Origin: Arcobacteraceae bacterium
GTDB taxonomy: Bacteria > Campylobacterota > Campylobacteria > Campylobacterales > Arcobacteraceae
Direction: 5' to 3'
Length of the DNA stretch: 64,000 nt
Assembly: GCA_021107755.1 (NCBI GenBank)
Contig: JAIOSF010000004.1
Span: forward strand, 62,001-126,000
Of the stretch, positions 35,249-45,060 are shown piece after piece. The notes beneath the pieces are model-generated. The model saw only the letters and a program-made list of their open reading frames with translations, searched no databases and had not been told where the DNA came from. Made by a program: the position numbers and the translations under genes. Within the stretch, counting starts at the first letter, position 1. Each line of letters begins with the position of its first letter.

Positions 35249-36676
35249 ATGGAAAATATTGATAAAGAACTAAAAACTTTATATGAACAAAAAGAACAGC
35301 TAGAGAAGCAAATTGAGTTTTTAGAAAATAAAAAACAATCTAGCATAAAAAGTTATATAGTATTAAATGATGCTATATATATAGAAACATCCCATTTATC
35401 AAAAAAGCTAATTGAATCTTTAGAACAATTAGCAACCTTTGAAAATCCTCAAATAAAAACTTTACAAGCTTTGCGAAAACCCATTTATAATACCCCTAGA
35501 TATCTTAAAAGTTATGAAAATAAAAACGGAATATTAACTCTTCCACGAGGTTTAATGAGAGGAGTAATTGAACTTTTTTCCCAAAATAACCTTGATACAA
35601 CTTATGTTGATAAAAGATTTTATAAAGAGGTTGCATTTCCTAAAATAACTTATCAATTACGACCAGAACAAAAAAAGGCTATAGAGCAAATATCAAAAAA
35701 AGATTTCTCTTTATGTGTTGCCCCTCCAGGTTTTGGAAAAACACTTTTAGGTGCTAAAATGATAGAGGTGAGAAATGTAAATACACTGGTAATTGTCAAT
35801 AAAAATATGTTGCTAGATCAATGGATTGAAAGATTTGTAAATTATTTTGGATATTCAAAAAAAGATATTGGATATTTAGGAAAAGGGAAAAATAAACTAA
35901 ACAATTCCCTTGATGTGGCAACTATGCAAAGTTTAAAAAATAATCTAGAATTAATCAAAAATTATTCATTTGTTATTGTTGATGAGTGTCACCATATACC
36001 AGCACTCACTTTTGAACAAATTATAAAGCAATTTTGTGGAAAATATATCTTAGGACTGAGTGCAACACCAAATAGAAAAGATGGGATGGAACCACTTATT
36101 TATCAACAGTTAGGTTCAATAGCATATGAGGTAAAAAGTAAAAAAGTATTTACAAATAAATTAAAAATAGTAGAAACTGATTTTATAAGTAATGTGGATA
36201 ATTTTGCAGACTTAGTAAACGAAATGATAAATGATGAGAAGAGAAATAATGTAATCATAGAGCAAATTATCCAATACAAAGATAGAAAAATTTTACTTTT
36301 AACTGATAGAATAGAGCATATTGATAATTTAGAATTGATATTAAAATCTCAACAAATACCGTATGTTGCGATTCATGGAAGTTTAAATAAAAATGATCAA
36401 AAGATAAATATGGAAAAAGTAAATAATGCCTCATTAGTAATAGCAACAACTTCTTATTTTGGAGAGGGGATAGATTTTCCTCATCTAAATACTATAATAT
36501 TTGCAACTCCAATATCTTATTATGGAAGATTGGTTCAATATCTTGGTAGAATAGGGAGGGGAGGGAGTGATTGTTTAGCAATAGATATACTTGATATACA
36601 AAATCCTTTTGCCTTAAGTAGCTATAAAAAAAGAAAAGATGGGTACAAACAATTACACTATATAAAGTCTAAATGA
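35249..36676 (+). CDS. SF2 DEAD/DEAH-type helicase resembling the TOTE helicase module
   Basis: Of 475 residues, an N-terminal coiled coil (about 1 to 32) is followed by a domain (about 35 to 125) with LATFENPQIKTLQALRKP and LTLPRGLMRGVIELF. This recalls the region before the helicase core in TOTE-type proteins. The core has Walker A APPGFGKT (158-165), DECHH (245-249), LSATPNRKDGMEP and a C-terminal motif VI QYLGRIGRGG. It starts right after the bactofilin stop. No primase or TOPRIM partner is nearby. Function is not known; the substrate could be DNA or RNA. Confidence 0.8.
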   Translation: MENIDKELKTLYEQKEQLEKQIEFLENKKQSSIKSYIVLNDAIYIETSHLSKKLIESLEQLATFENPQIKTLQALRKPIYNTPRYLKSYENKNGILTLPRGLMRGVIELFSQNNLDTTYVDKRFYKEVAFPKITYQLRPEQKKAIEQISKKDFSLCVAPPGFGKTLLGAKMIEVRNVNTLVIVNKNMLLDQWIERFVNYFGYSKKDIGYLGKGKNKLNNSLDVATMQSLKNNLELIKNYSFVIVDECHHIPALTFEQIIKQFCGKYILGLSATPNRKDGMEPLIYQQLGSIAYEVKSKKVFTNKLKIVETDFISNVDNFADLVNEMINDEKRNNVIIEQIIQYKDRKILLLTDRIEHIDNLELILKSQQIPYVAIHGSLNKNDQKINMEKVNNASLVIATTSYFGEGIDFPHLNTIIFATPISYYGRLVQYLGRIGRGGSDCLAIDILDIQNPFALSSYKKRKDGYKQLHYIKSK

Positions 36677-36724
36677 TTATTATGGTAAAATCAATTAAAT
36701 ATTATAAATTATAAAGGAATAGAA

Positions 36725-38104
36725 TTGGAATTTAGAAAGAAAAAAAGAGGTCCATTTGGTATTATATTTGGATTATTATTTGTTATTTTATTAGTTGGAG
36801 CTGGATATGTATATTTTTCACCTGCTTTTGAACAAAATAAACCACAAATAATCTCTCAAGGTAATATATATTGGAATTTAAAATCACCAATAAAAATAGA
36901 TTTAAAAGATGAGAGTGGAATTAAATATTATAAAGTTATTTTTAGAGATGGTCAAAAAAGTATAGTATTAAATCAAGAGGTATTAAAAAAGGTTGAAAAA
37001 AACTTATCAATAGAAGTTTTACCTCCTAAACTAGATATGTTTTATAAAGGTGTTGATACGACTTTAGAGATTGAAGTAGTTGATAATAGTAAATGGAATT
37101 TATTAGAGGGAAATAAAGCAGTTAAAATTATAGATATAAAAATTGATACGCTTAAACCTGTTGCAAATGTAATTGATAATTCAAGATATATACAAAGAGG
37201 TGGAAGTGCTGTAGTTGTTGTGAAGGTAAAAGATACAAATTTAAAAGAGGCATATATCTCATTTAATGATGAAAAAAGATTTAAACTCATCCCTTATTAT
37301 AAAGAGGATTATTATGTATCACTTATAGCGTGGCCTATAGACTTTGAAGAGTTTAGTCGTGTGAATTTAATAGCGGTGGATAAAGCTGATAATAAAACAA
37401 TCACAAAGGTACCTCTGTATATACAAAAGAAAAAAATCAGAGTTGACAATATTACTTTAAGTGAAAATTTTATAAAAAATATAAGTGCAAGTGTATTAGA
37501 ACAAAGTTTTGAAGAAGTACCTTCTAATACAAAAGATATTTTCTTATATTCAAATAAAGACTTAAGAGCTAAAAACATACAAACTATAGAGCAAACAGTT
37601 GATAAATATATGAATAATCAATTTATAGAAAAATATTCAATAAATTCTTTTGATAGGTTAAGAGGTTCAAAAACTGTTGCTGGTTATGGGGAGAGAAGAC
37701 ATTATTACTTAGATGGTGAAAAGATAAATGAAGCATGGCATTTAGGGATAGACTGGGCAAGTGTTAAAAAAGCACCCGTAAGAGTTTCAAATGATGGAAC
37801 AGTTATTTTTAATGGTTATTTAGGACTGTATGGGAATACAATAATTATTGATCATGGTATGGGATTAGCTACACTTTATGCACATACTAGTTCGCAAAGT
37901 GTAAAATTAGGTGATCAGGTAGTTACAAATCAAAAAATTGCAAATACAGGTGCCACTGGTGCTGTTTTTGGGGACCATCTTCATTTTGGTACACTAGTAC
38001 AAGGGGTTGAGGTAAATCCAATAGAGTGGATGGATAAACACTGGATTAAAGTGCGAATTACTGATGTATTATCAAGTGCCAAAAAACTAATAGATGGTAA
38101 ATAA
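36725..38104 (+). CDS. M23-family zinc peptidase with large periplasmic region
   Basis: This 459-residue protein uses a TTG start. It has one membrane helix (about 10 to 30), a beta-rich periplasmic region (about 40 to 240), a helical linker and a C-terminal M23 domain with zinc motifs WHLGIDWA and DHLHFGT. Although the metal ligands look complete, the substrate is inferred to be peptidoglycan. It overlaps lpxC by 1 base. This is the second such enzyme in the cluster. Confidence 0.92.
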   Translation: MEFRKKKRGPFGIIFGLLFVILLVGAGYVYFSPAFEQNKPQIISQGNIYWNLKSPIKIDLKDESGIKYYKVIFRDGQKSIVLNQEVLKKVEKNLSIEVLPPKLDMFYKGVDTTLEIEVVDNSKWNLLEGNKAVKIIDIKIDTLKPVANVIDNSRYIQRGGSAVVVVKVKDTNLKEAYISFNDEKRFKLIPYYKEDYYVSLIAWPIDFEEFSRVNLIAVDKADNKTITKVPLYIQKKKIRVDNITLSENFIKNISASVLEQSFEEVPSNTKDIFLYSNKDLRAKNIQTIEQTVDKYMNNQFIEKYSINSFDRLRGSKTVAGYGERRHYYLDGEKINEAWHLGIDWASVKKAPVRVSNDGTVIFNGYLGLYGNTIIIDHGMGLATLYAHTSSQSVKLGDQVVTNQKIANTGATGAVFGDHLHFGTLVQGVEVNPIEWMDKHWIKVRITDVLSSAKKLIDGK

Positions 38105-39003
38105 TGAAACAAAGAACTATAAAAAAAGAGGTTGAAATTGTAGGTATAGGGCTTCATAAAGGGGTGCCTGTAAAGATGAGACTTGAACCTTTAGGTGATG
38201 ATATGGGCATAGTTTTTTATAGATCTGATGAGGCTGTATCTATTGAACTAAAGCCTGAAAATGTAATAGATACAAAAATGGCAACTGTTATAGGAAAAGA
38301 TAATGTTGTTATCTCAACAATTGAACATCTTTTATCTGCTATTTATGCGTATGGTATTGATAATTTACGAGTGGTATTAGATAATGACGAGATACCAATA
38401 CTAGATGGAAGTAGTAGTGGTTTTTGTATGCTACTAGATGAAGTTGGTATTGCAGAACAAGAGAAAAGTAAAAAAGCTATTCGTGTAAAAAAAGAGGTTG
38501 AGGTAAAAATTGACAATAAATTTGTAAAATTGAAACCTTCTAATCACATAATATATAATTTTTCTATAAATTTTGAGCATCCAGCAATTGGGGAACAACA
38601 ATTCAATTTTGATTATTCTGTTGAAGAGTATAAAGAGAATATTAGTCGCGCTAGAACTTTTGGGTTTTTACATGAGGTACAATATTTAAGAAGTATCGGT
38701 TTAGCACAAGGTGGAAGTTTAGATAATGCAATTGTATTAGACGATCAAAAAATAATTAATCCTGAGGGGTTAAGATATGATGATGAGTTTGTGAGACACA
38801 AAATACTTGATGCGATTGGAGATATGTCACTGCTTGGTTATACAATGATAGGTGAATATAATGCACATGCAGGAAGTCACCACCTAAATCATCTTTTAAC
38901 AAAAAAGCTTTTAGAGAGTGAAGAGAATTATGAGATAGTTGATTTAGAAGAGGAAAAAGATCAAGTACAAGCTATCCAAAGAGCATATGCAACTGTAAAA
39001 TAG
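38104..39003 (+). CDS. lpxC: UDP-3-O-acyl-N-acetylglucosamine deacetylase
   Basis: This 299-residue zinc enzyme has STIEHLLSAI with a zinc histidine, the ILDGSSSGF segment, RTFGF, and the AHAGSHHLNHLL end with further metal and catalytic residues. It performs the committed step of lipid A synthesis. It is usual in length. The lpxC-tsaB-like-thrB order recurs in Campylobacter. Confidence 0.97.
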   Translation: MKQRTIKKEVEIVGIGLHKGVPVKMRLEPLGDDMGIVFYRSDEAVSIELKPENVIDTKMATVIGKDNVVISTIEHLLSAIYAYGIDNLRVVLDNDEIPILDGSSSGFCMLLDEVGIAEQEKSKKAIRVKKEVEVKIDNKFVKLKPSNHIIYNFSINFEHPAIGEQQFNFDYSVEEYKENISRARTFGFLHEVQYLRSIGLAQGGSLDNAIVLDDQKIINPEGLRYDDEFVRHKILDAIGDMSLLGYTMIGEYNAHAGSHHLNHLLTKKLLESEENYEIVDLEEEKDQVQAIQRAYATVK

Positions 39004-39017
39004 TATTTGGAAAATAA

Positions 39018-39476
39018 ATGGCAATTTCAGTAGTAGTTATATCAATCTCATCACCAATTCTTATAGGTATTTATAAAGAAGATATTCTAATAGATACAAT
39101 ACAAAATGAGGGGAAAACAAGTGATGTACTCCCTTGGATATTTGATTTGTTATTAGCAAAATATGATATTGAAAATATATATTATGTAAATGGTCCAGGT
39201 AGTTATATGGCAATTAAAATATCGTATATCTTTTTAAAAACATTATCAATAACAAAAAATATACCACTAAAAGCTGCAAGTGGATTTTTGTTTAATGAAA
39301 ATAGCCCAATTAAAGCATTGGGAAAAAAATATTTTTTTAATGGACAAGATGATAAAATAACTATAGATTTTATAGAAGATTTAGAAGAGTTGAAAAATTT
39401 TAAACTCCCAAATGATATATCTAACATATCGTTTAGTGAAGATACTTTACCTAATTATCATCTACCAGTTGTGTAA
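39018..39476 (+). CDS. TsaB-like protein, short form
   Basis: This 152-residue protein matches the N-terminal ASKHA lobe of TsaB, with NGPGSYMAIKISYIF as the core motif. It is shorter than typical TsaB (about 220 to 230) and lacks a clear second lobe. TsaB dimerises with TsaD for the t6A37 tRNA modification. Its place between lpxC and thrB is as in Campylobacter jejuni, so a short TsaB is likely a phylum trait. Activity as a partner of TsaD is inferred. Confidence 0.75.
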   Translation: MAISVVVISISSPILIGIYKEDILIDTIQNEGKTSDVLPWIFDLLLAKYDIENIYYVNGPGSYMAIKISYIFLKTLSITKNIPLKAASGFLFNENSPIKALGKKYFFNGQDDKITIDFIEDLEELKNFKLPNDISNISFSEDTLPNYHLPVV

Positions 39477-39509
39477 AAAGACTCTAAATAATCAAGTTTA
39501 AGGAATAAA

Positions 39510-40391
39510 ATGAAAATAAGTGTACCAGCTACAAGTGCTAACTTAGGTCCAGGTTTTGATACTTTAGGATTAGCACTAAATATTAGGAATGAAGTGGTTA
39601 TTAAACCAGCAAAATTTCATAGTGTCTCCTTAAAAGGGGAAGGTTCAAATAATCCAAAATTAAAAGATAATAATATGTTTATCTCAACTTTTAATGATTT
39701 TCATCAAAACTTATCAAGTAATAAACAACAGTATAGATTTGAATTTCAAAATTCGGTACCTCTTTCTCGTGGACTTGGTAGTAGTAGTGCAGTTATAATC
39801 AGTGCAATAGCTTCTGCATATGCAATTGAAGGAATTGAGCTTCATGATAAAAAGCTTTTAAATTTAGCATTAAGTTATGAATCACATCCCGATAATATTA
39901 CACCTGCAGTTATGGGTGGATTTACAGTAGCTACAATACATGAAAATGAGGTATATTTTATAAGAAAAGATATACCAAATACATTAAAGGCAGTAGTTGT
40001 TATACCAAATAGACCAATATCCACAAATCTTTCAAGAAAAACTTTACCTTATAAATATAGTAAAGAGGATGCAATCTTTAATATATCTCACAGTTCTCTT
40101 TTAACAGCTGCTTTTATGAGTGAGGATTGGAGAATGTTAAAGAAAGCTTCAAAAGATAGATTTCATCAATATTATAGAATGAAACAGATGCCTGAGCTTT
40201 TTGCAGTACAAAAAGTTGCACTTAGAAATGGTGCTTTGATGAGTACTCTTTCAGGCTCGGGTTCAACTTTTTTCAATATGGTATATAATAAAGATGCCTC
40301 AAGATTAGTAAAAAAACTAGAAGAGAATTTTCCACATTTTAGAATTTTAGTTTGTGATTTTGATAATAATGGTATCATTGTAGAAGATTAA
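39510..40391 (+). CDS. thrB: Homoserine kinase
   Basis: This 293-residue GHMP kinase has [15 protein letters not shown] at the start, the ATP loop [11 protein letters not shown] and the C-terminal [11 protein letters not shown] motif. It phosphorylates homoserine in threonine synthesis. It lies 34 bases after the tsaB-like gene and before ylxR-infB. Confidence 0.97.
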   Translation: MKISVPATSANLGPGFDTLGLALNIRNEVVIKPAKFHSVSLKGEGSNNPKLKDNNMFISTFNDFHQNLSSNKQQYRFEFQNSVPLSRGLGSSSAVIISAIASAYAIEGIELHDKKLLNLALSYESHPDNITPAVMGGFTVATIHENEVYFIRKDIPNTLKAVVVIPNRPISTNLSRKTLPYKYSKEDAIFNISHSSLLTAAFMSEDWRMLKKASKDRFHQYYRMKQMPELFAVQKVALRNGALMSTLSGSGSTFFNMVYNKDASRLVKKLEENFPHFRILVCDFDNNGIIVED

Positions 40392-40407
40392 GGGCAATTT
40401 AGATAAA

Positions 40408-40647
40408 ATGTTGAAAATAACGATAAGAACTTGTGTAGTTTGTAGAGAAAAAATTTCACAAAATTTATTAAATAGATTACAATGTAATGAAAAAAAGCTA
40501 AGTTTATTCACAGGAATAGGGAGAAGCTTTTATATATGTAATGATTGTCTAAAAGATGAAAAAAAATTAGAAAAGTCATTATATAGAGTTTGTAAAAATA
40601 AAGATAATTATATCGTACAATTAAGGGAGATATTCGCGAATGGATGA
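40408..40647 (+). CDS. YlxR-like (DUF448) RNA-binding protein
   Basis: This 79-residue protein has RTCVVCREK at its start and a GIGRSFYICNDCLKDEK segment, as in the YlxR family usually found next to infB and nusA. It is thought to bind RNA or act as a nucleoid-linked regulator. Its last 8 bases overlap infB. The cysteine pairs could bind a metal. Confidence 0.85.
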   Translation: MLKITIRTCVVCREKISQNLLNRLQCNEKKLSLFTGIGRSFYICNDCLKDEKKLEKSLYRVCKNKDNYIVQLREIFANG

Positions 40648-43396
40648 CAAAGTTAGGGTTTTTGAAATAGCAGAAGAAGCTGGTTCTACAAGTGCAGAAG
40701 TAATAAAAAAAGCAGCAGATTTAGCAATAGTTTTAAAATCACCACAAAGCTCAGTTTCTATTGAAGAAGCAGGAGAAATAGCAGGGTATATAATGACTGG
40801 AAAAAGTAAGTTATTAAAACCTAAAAAAGAGACCGTGAAAAAGAAAAAAACTGAAGTTAAGCAAGAAGAAGTTCAGCAGAAAGAAGCTACTCAAGAAGAA
40901 AAGCCTAAAGAGGTAAAAAAAGAGGAAAAGAAAGTTTCTAAATCTAAAGAGTTGCCAAAACGAAAAGAATTAAAAATTGTTCAAAAGAAAAGTAGTGAAA
41001 CAGAAGAGGAAGTGGTACCTGAAATTAAAAAGGAAACTCCAAAAGCTGTAGAGTCTAAAGAGGTTTTAGAAACACAAGAGAAACCAAAAGAGATAAAAAA
41101 AGAGGAAGAAACTCCTGTAAAAATTGAAACAGAAGAGAAACCACAAGTTGAAGAAGAGAAAAAGAAAACAGGTGGAGACAATGATAAGGTTGTTCTTAAA
41201 AAAAGAGGACTTACTATCGTTAAAAAGAAAAAACCTGTAATATCTCATGCACCAACTACACCTCAGTCTAAAAAACAAAAAATGGCATCTATGAGTGAAT
41301 TATTTGGTGCTGGTCCTGATTTAAAAGAGGAATACTCATCTAAACCAAAAAAAGTAAAAGCTAAAACAGCAGCTAAAGCTCATGAGCATGGGAAAAAATT
41401 GATTGTAGAAGCAGATAGAACTGATTTTAAAGAACCTGATGAATCATTAATGGGTGAAGAGGTTGTTCTTCTAGATATGGGACTAATGGAAACTTCAAAA
41501 TTTTTACAAGAAACTCCTAAACCAAAAAATATAAGAACCACTAAACCTAGTGCTTTTGGGAATCAACCAAGAGGTATTAAAAGAGGGAAGAAAAAGAAAA
41601 AGTACAAAAAAGCAGTTGAAGAGGTAGAGATTACTGAAGTAACAATACCAGAAGAGTGTAGAGTTTACGAATTTGCTGAAAAAATCGGTAAAACTGCTGG
41701 TGATGTAATAGGTAAACTTTTCATGCTTGGTATGATGGTTACAAAAAATGACTTTTTAGGAAATGATGAGATAGAGATACTTGGTGAAGAGTACGGTATT
41801 GATATTACTATTAAAGATGAACTAGAAGATGTAAACTATGTTGAAGATTATCATGATGATGAAGTAGATACATCAAACTATGTTTCAAGACCTCCTGTTG
41901 TAACAATTATGGGACATGTTGATCATGGTAAAACTTCACTTTTAGATAAAATTAGAAGTAGTAGAGTAGCAGCTGGTGAAGCAGGTGGAATTACACAACA
42001 TATCAGTGCATATACTATAAATAAAAATGGTCAAGATATCACTTTTGTAGATACACCAGGACATGAAGCATTTAGTGCAATGAGAGTAAGAGGAGCTAGT
42101 GTTACTGATGTTATTATTTTAGTAGTTGCAGCAGATGATGGTGTAAAACCTCAAACTATAGAATCAATAAAAGCTGCAAAAGCAAGTGGTGCTCCAATCA
42201 TTGTCGCTGTTAATAAAATGGATAAAGAAACAGCTAATATGGATATGGTAAAAGCTGGTATGGCAGAGCAAGAGATGACACCTGCTGATTGGGGTGGAGA
42301 GTATGAGTTTATCCCTGTTTCAGCACATACTGGAGATGGGATTGAAGATCTTTTAGAAAATATTCTAATCCAATCTGAACTTCTTGAACTTCAAGCAGAT
42401 CCAGATGCTTTAGCAAAAGCGACTGTAATAGAGTCTTTACAGGTAAAAGGTAGAGGTCCAGTTGCAACTGTTATTGTTCAAAGTGGTACACTTAAAGTTG
42501 GAGATAATGTGGTTGCTGATACAACATTTGGTAGAGTTAAAGCTTTACTTGATGATCAAGGAAAACCAGTTAAAGAATTAGGACTTAGTAGAACAGGTCA
42601 AGTTGTAGGATTGAATGATGTTCCTCCAACTGGTTCTCATCTAGTTGCGCAAAATAGTGCAGCAGAAGCAAAAGATATCGCGACAACAAGAGCTGAACAC
42701 GCTAGAGCAAAAGAGTTAAGTGCTTCTACAAAAGTGAGCTTAGATGAGATGGCAGCACTTATTGCTGAGGGTAAAATTAAAGCATTACCAGTTATTTTAA
42801 AAGCTGATGCAGGTGGTAGTTTAGAAGCTATAAAAGCTAGTTTAGAAACTATTAAAAATGATGAAGTAAAAGTGAAAATTATCTCTGCAGGTGTTGGTGG
42901 TATAACAGAAGCTGATGTTGCTATGGCAAGTGCAAGTGATGATTGTATTATTTTAGGATTTAATGTAAGACCTACAGGTAGTGTAAAAACAAAAGCAAAA
43001 GCTGAAGGTGTTGAGATAAAAACATATAGTATTATCTACGCACTTTTAGATGATATTAAATCTACACTTTCAGGTATGATGAGTAGTATTGTTATTGAAG
43101 AAAATACAGGTCAAGCAAATGTTCTTGATACATTTGTTGTACCAAAAGTAGGAACTGTTGCAGGATGTAAAGTAACTGATGGTAAAGTTGTACGAGGTGG
43201 ATTAGCAAGAATCATTAGAGAAGGTGTTGTTGTTTACACAGGTGCAATTAAATCTCTGAAACGATTTAAAGATGATGTTAAAGAGGTTTCTAATGGTTAT
43301 GAGTGTGGTATTATTTTTGAAAGTTATAATGATATCAGAGTAGATGATTACATCGAAACATTTATAGAGCACAAAGAAGAACAAACAATAGATTAA
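40640..43396 (+). CDS. infB: Translation initiation factor IF-2
   Basis: Of 918 residues, an N-terminal IF2-N domain (1 to about 55) is followed by a long Lys/Glu-rich linker (about 60 to 340) and a second IF2-N-like domain (about 350 to 400). The GTPase domain has GHVDHGKTS at 425-433 and NKMD. Domains II to IV complete the protein. It brings initiator tRNA to the ribosome. The linker is repetitive and highly charged, which gives rise to false frames on the other strand. Confidence 0.98.
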   Translation: MDDKVRVFEIAEEAGSTSAEVIKKAADLAIVLKSPQSSVSIEEAGEIAGYIMTGKSKLLKPKKETVKKKKTEVKQEEVQQKEATQEEKPKEVKKEEKKVSKSKELPKRKELKIVQKKSSETEEEVVPEIKKETPKAVESKEVLETQEKPKEIKKEEETPVKIETEEKPQVEEEKKKTGGDNDKVVLKKRGLTIVKKKKPVISHAPTTPQSKKQKMASMSELFGAGPDLKEEYSSKPKKVKAKTAAKAHEHGKKLIVEADRTDFKEPDESLMGEEVVLLDMGLMETSKFLQETPKPKNIRTTKPSAFGNQPRGIKRGKKKKKYKKAVEEVEITEVTIPEECRVYEFAEKIGKTAGDVIGKLFMLGMMVTKNDFLGNDEIEILGEEYGIDITIKDELEDVNYVEDYHDDEVDTSNYVSRPPVVTIMGHVDHGKTSLLDKIRSSRVAAGEAGGITQHISAYTINKNGQDITFVDTPGHEAFSAMRVRGASVTDVIILVVAADDGVKPQTIESIKAAKASGAPIIVAVNKMDKETANMDMVKAGMAEQEMTPADWGGEYEFIPVSAHTGDGIEDLLENILIQSELLELQADPDALAKATVIESLQVKGRGPVATVIVQSGTLKVGDNVVADTTFGRVKALLDDQGKPVKELGLSRTGQVVGLNDVPPTGSHLVAQNSAAEAKDIATTRAEHARAKELSASTKVSLDEMAALIAEGKIKALPVILKADAGGSLEAIKASLETIKNDEVKVKIISAGVGGITEADVAMASASDDCIILGFNVRPTGSVKTKAKAEGVEIKTYSIIYALLDDIKSTLSGMMSSIVIEENTGQANVLDTFVVPKVGTVAGCKVTDGKVVRGGLARIIREGVVVYTGAIKSLKRFKDDVKEVSNGYECGIIFESYNDIRVDDYIETFIEHKEEQTID

Positions 43397-43500
43397 AAAG
43401 CTTTATAGCGTGCAATCTTTCACAAAACTCAGTATTTGAGGTACTATTCGTACATCTTCATACTGAGTTTTGCAAAATCTCACACACTCTCAAGCTTTTT
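43395..43500. repeat. Nested inverted repeat between infB and rbfA
   Basis: Outer 9-base arms (AAAAAGCTT 43395-43403, AAGCTTTTT 43492-43500) enclose an inner hairpin with perfect 13-base arms (43423-43435 and 43460-43472). An innermost GTAC-N5-GTAC closes the loop. The whole is about 106 bases inside an otherwise tight operon. It could be a mobile REP/MITE-like palindrome, an attenuator or an RNase processing site. Confidence 0.65.
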
Positions 43501-43524
43501 AGATATTCTATATTAGAGGTTAGA

Positions 43525-43905
43525 ATGAAAGAAAAAAGTATAAACTTACAACGAACTCAATCACTTTTGATGGAGCTTATCCCTGAAGCACTTAGCAGTT
43601 TAAATGATCCATATGTTAAATCTTTAGCAATTACAGATGTAGATTGTAAAAATGGTAAATATGATGCTAAAGTATATTTTGATGGAAGTGATTTTGATAA
43701 TGCGGAACTTAAAGTTATCAGAGCAACTTTGAGAAAAGTAAATGGTAGAATAAAGTCATATATCCTGAATGCAACAGGCTGGTACAAATGTCCAAACTTT
43801 GAGTTTATCAAAGATGAGGATATAGAAAAAAGTAAAAGATTAGAAGATCTATTTGCTCAAATAGCTACAAAAGATGAAAAAACAGATTCAAAGGAAAAGA
43901 ACTAA
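43525..43905 (+). CDS. rbfA: Ribosome-binding factor A
   Basis: This 126-residue protein has the KH-like RbfA fold, with RTQSLLMELIPEALSSLNDP at its start and the DVDCKNGKYDAKVYFDGSD strand region. It aids 16S rRNA maturation in the 30S subunit. It follows infB after the nested repeat and is 3 bases from rimP. Confidence 0.9.
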   Translation: MKEKSINLQRTQSLLMELIPEALSSLNDPYVKSLAITDVDCKNGKYDAKVYFDGSDFDNAELKVIRATLRKVNGRIKSYILNATGWYKCPNFEFIKDEDIEKSKRLEDLFAQIATKDEKTDSKEKN

Positions 43906-43908
43906 ATT

Positions 43909-44355
43909 ATGGAACAAGAATTAGAAGAATCTATAAAATTAGCCGTAGAGGGATGTGGTGTAGACCTTTATGATATTCAAATTGCAAAAGAGCATAAGCT
44001 GAATATCTTAAGAGTATATATCACATCAAAAGATGGTGTGAATCTTGATCAATGTGCCCATGCAAGTAGAATGATATCGCCACTTTTAGATATTTATGAA
44101 CCAATGAATGGGAAGTATAATTTAGAAGTAAGTTCTCCAGGTATTGAGAGAAAATTAAAAACACTATATCATTTTTCTTGTTCAATTGGGAGTAATGTGA
44201 AGATAAAAGAGTATTCTAGTAAAGTTACTAAAGGGAAACTTTTAGAGGTATCTGAAGATGGTTTAGTCGTTATAGAGGATTTAGATAAAAATAGAGTTCA
44301 GATAAAATTTGATGATATATTATCTGCTGCTACTTATTATGATTGGAACAAATAA
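43909..44355 (+). CDS. rimP: Ribosome maturation factor RimP
   Basis: This 148-residue protein has the RimP start with an alpha-helix and LYDIQIAKEHKLNILRVYI, then DGVNLDQCAHASRMISPLLD and the LEVSSPGIERKL motif. It acts in 30S assembly. Length is typical. The following two-component genes start 48 bases later. Confidence 0.94.
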   Translation: MEQELEESIKLAVEGCGVDLYDIQIAKEHKLNILRVYITSKDGVNLDQCAHASRMISPLLDIYEPMNGKYNLEVSSPGIERKLKTLYHFSCSIGSNVKIKEYSSKVTKGKLLEVSEDGLVVIEDLDKNRVQIKFDDILSAATYYDWNK

Positions 44356-44403
44356 AAATAGAAGAAAACTAAATATCTAATATTTATTTTCAATGAGGTA
44401 AAA

Positions 44404-45060
44404 ATGAAAATTTTAATAGTTGAAGATGATGAAAACATTCTCTCTTTGTTAAAAAGAGGTTTTGAAGAAGAGGGTTATATAATAGATAGCTCAAGTGATG
44501 GTGAAGAAGCTGAGTATCTTATAATAACAAATAGTTATGACATTATAATATTAGATTGGATGCTTCCGAGTAAAAATGGGATTGAGATACTTCAATCAAT
44601 TAGAGAAAAAAATATCACTACTCCTGTTATTATGCTTACTGCAAAAGATGAGATTGACAATAGAGTTTTAGGACTTACTAGTGGTGCAGATGACTATATG
44701 TGTAAACCTTTTAGTTTTAAAGAGTTGCAAGCAAGAGCAACAGCACTTTATAGAAGATCAATCTCTTTAAATACAAATATTATACAAATAAAAGATCTCA
44801 CTATAGATATTGATGCAAAAAATGTAAAAAAAGATGATGTGGATATACTTTTAACCCAAAAAGAGTATGAGCTTTTACTATTTTTAATCAAAAATAAAAA
44901 TAGAACAGTTTCCAATAGCATGATAGAAGAGCAACTCTGGAGTAATGAAGAGTATATAAATAGTAATGTGATACAAGTTACTATTTATAATTTAAGAAAA
45001 AAAATATCAAAAGATTTTATTAAAAGTTCAAGAGGACTAGGGTATAAAATTGAAGTTTAA
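44404..45060 (+). CDS. OmpR-family response regulator
   Basis: This 218-residue protein has a receiver domain with acidic pocket ED-D (7-9), phosphoacceptor Asp51 in ILDWMLPSKNG, and the conserved Lys in MCKPFSF. The C-terminal winged helix (about 125 to 218) ends SRGLGYKIEV. It overlaps the kinase gene by 11 bases. Targets are unknown. Confidence 0.93.
   Translation: MKILIVEDDENILSLLKRGFEEEGYIIDSSSDGEEAEYLIITNSYDIIILDWMLPSKNGIEILQSIREKNITTPVIMLTAKDEIDNRVLGLTSGADDYMCKPFSFKELQARATALYRRSISLNTNIIQIKDLTIDIDAKNVKKDDVDILLTQKEYELLLFLIKNKNRTVSNSMIEEQLWSNEEYINSNVIQVTIYNLRKKISKDFIKSSRGLGYKIEV

Noticed and set aside
40981-41278. Minus-strand frames opposite the IF-2 linker
   Set aside because: They are Ser/Phe-rich mirrors of the Lys/Glu-rich linker codons and have no ribosome site or family.
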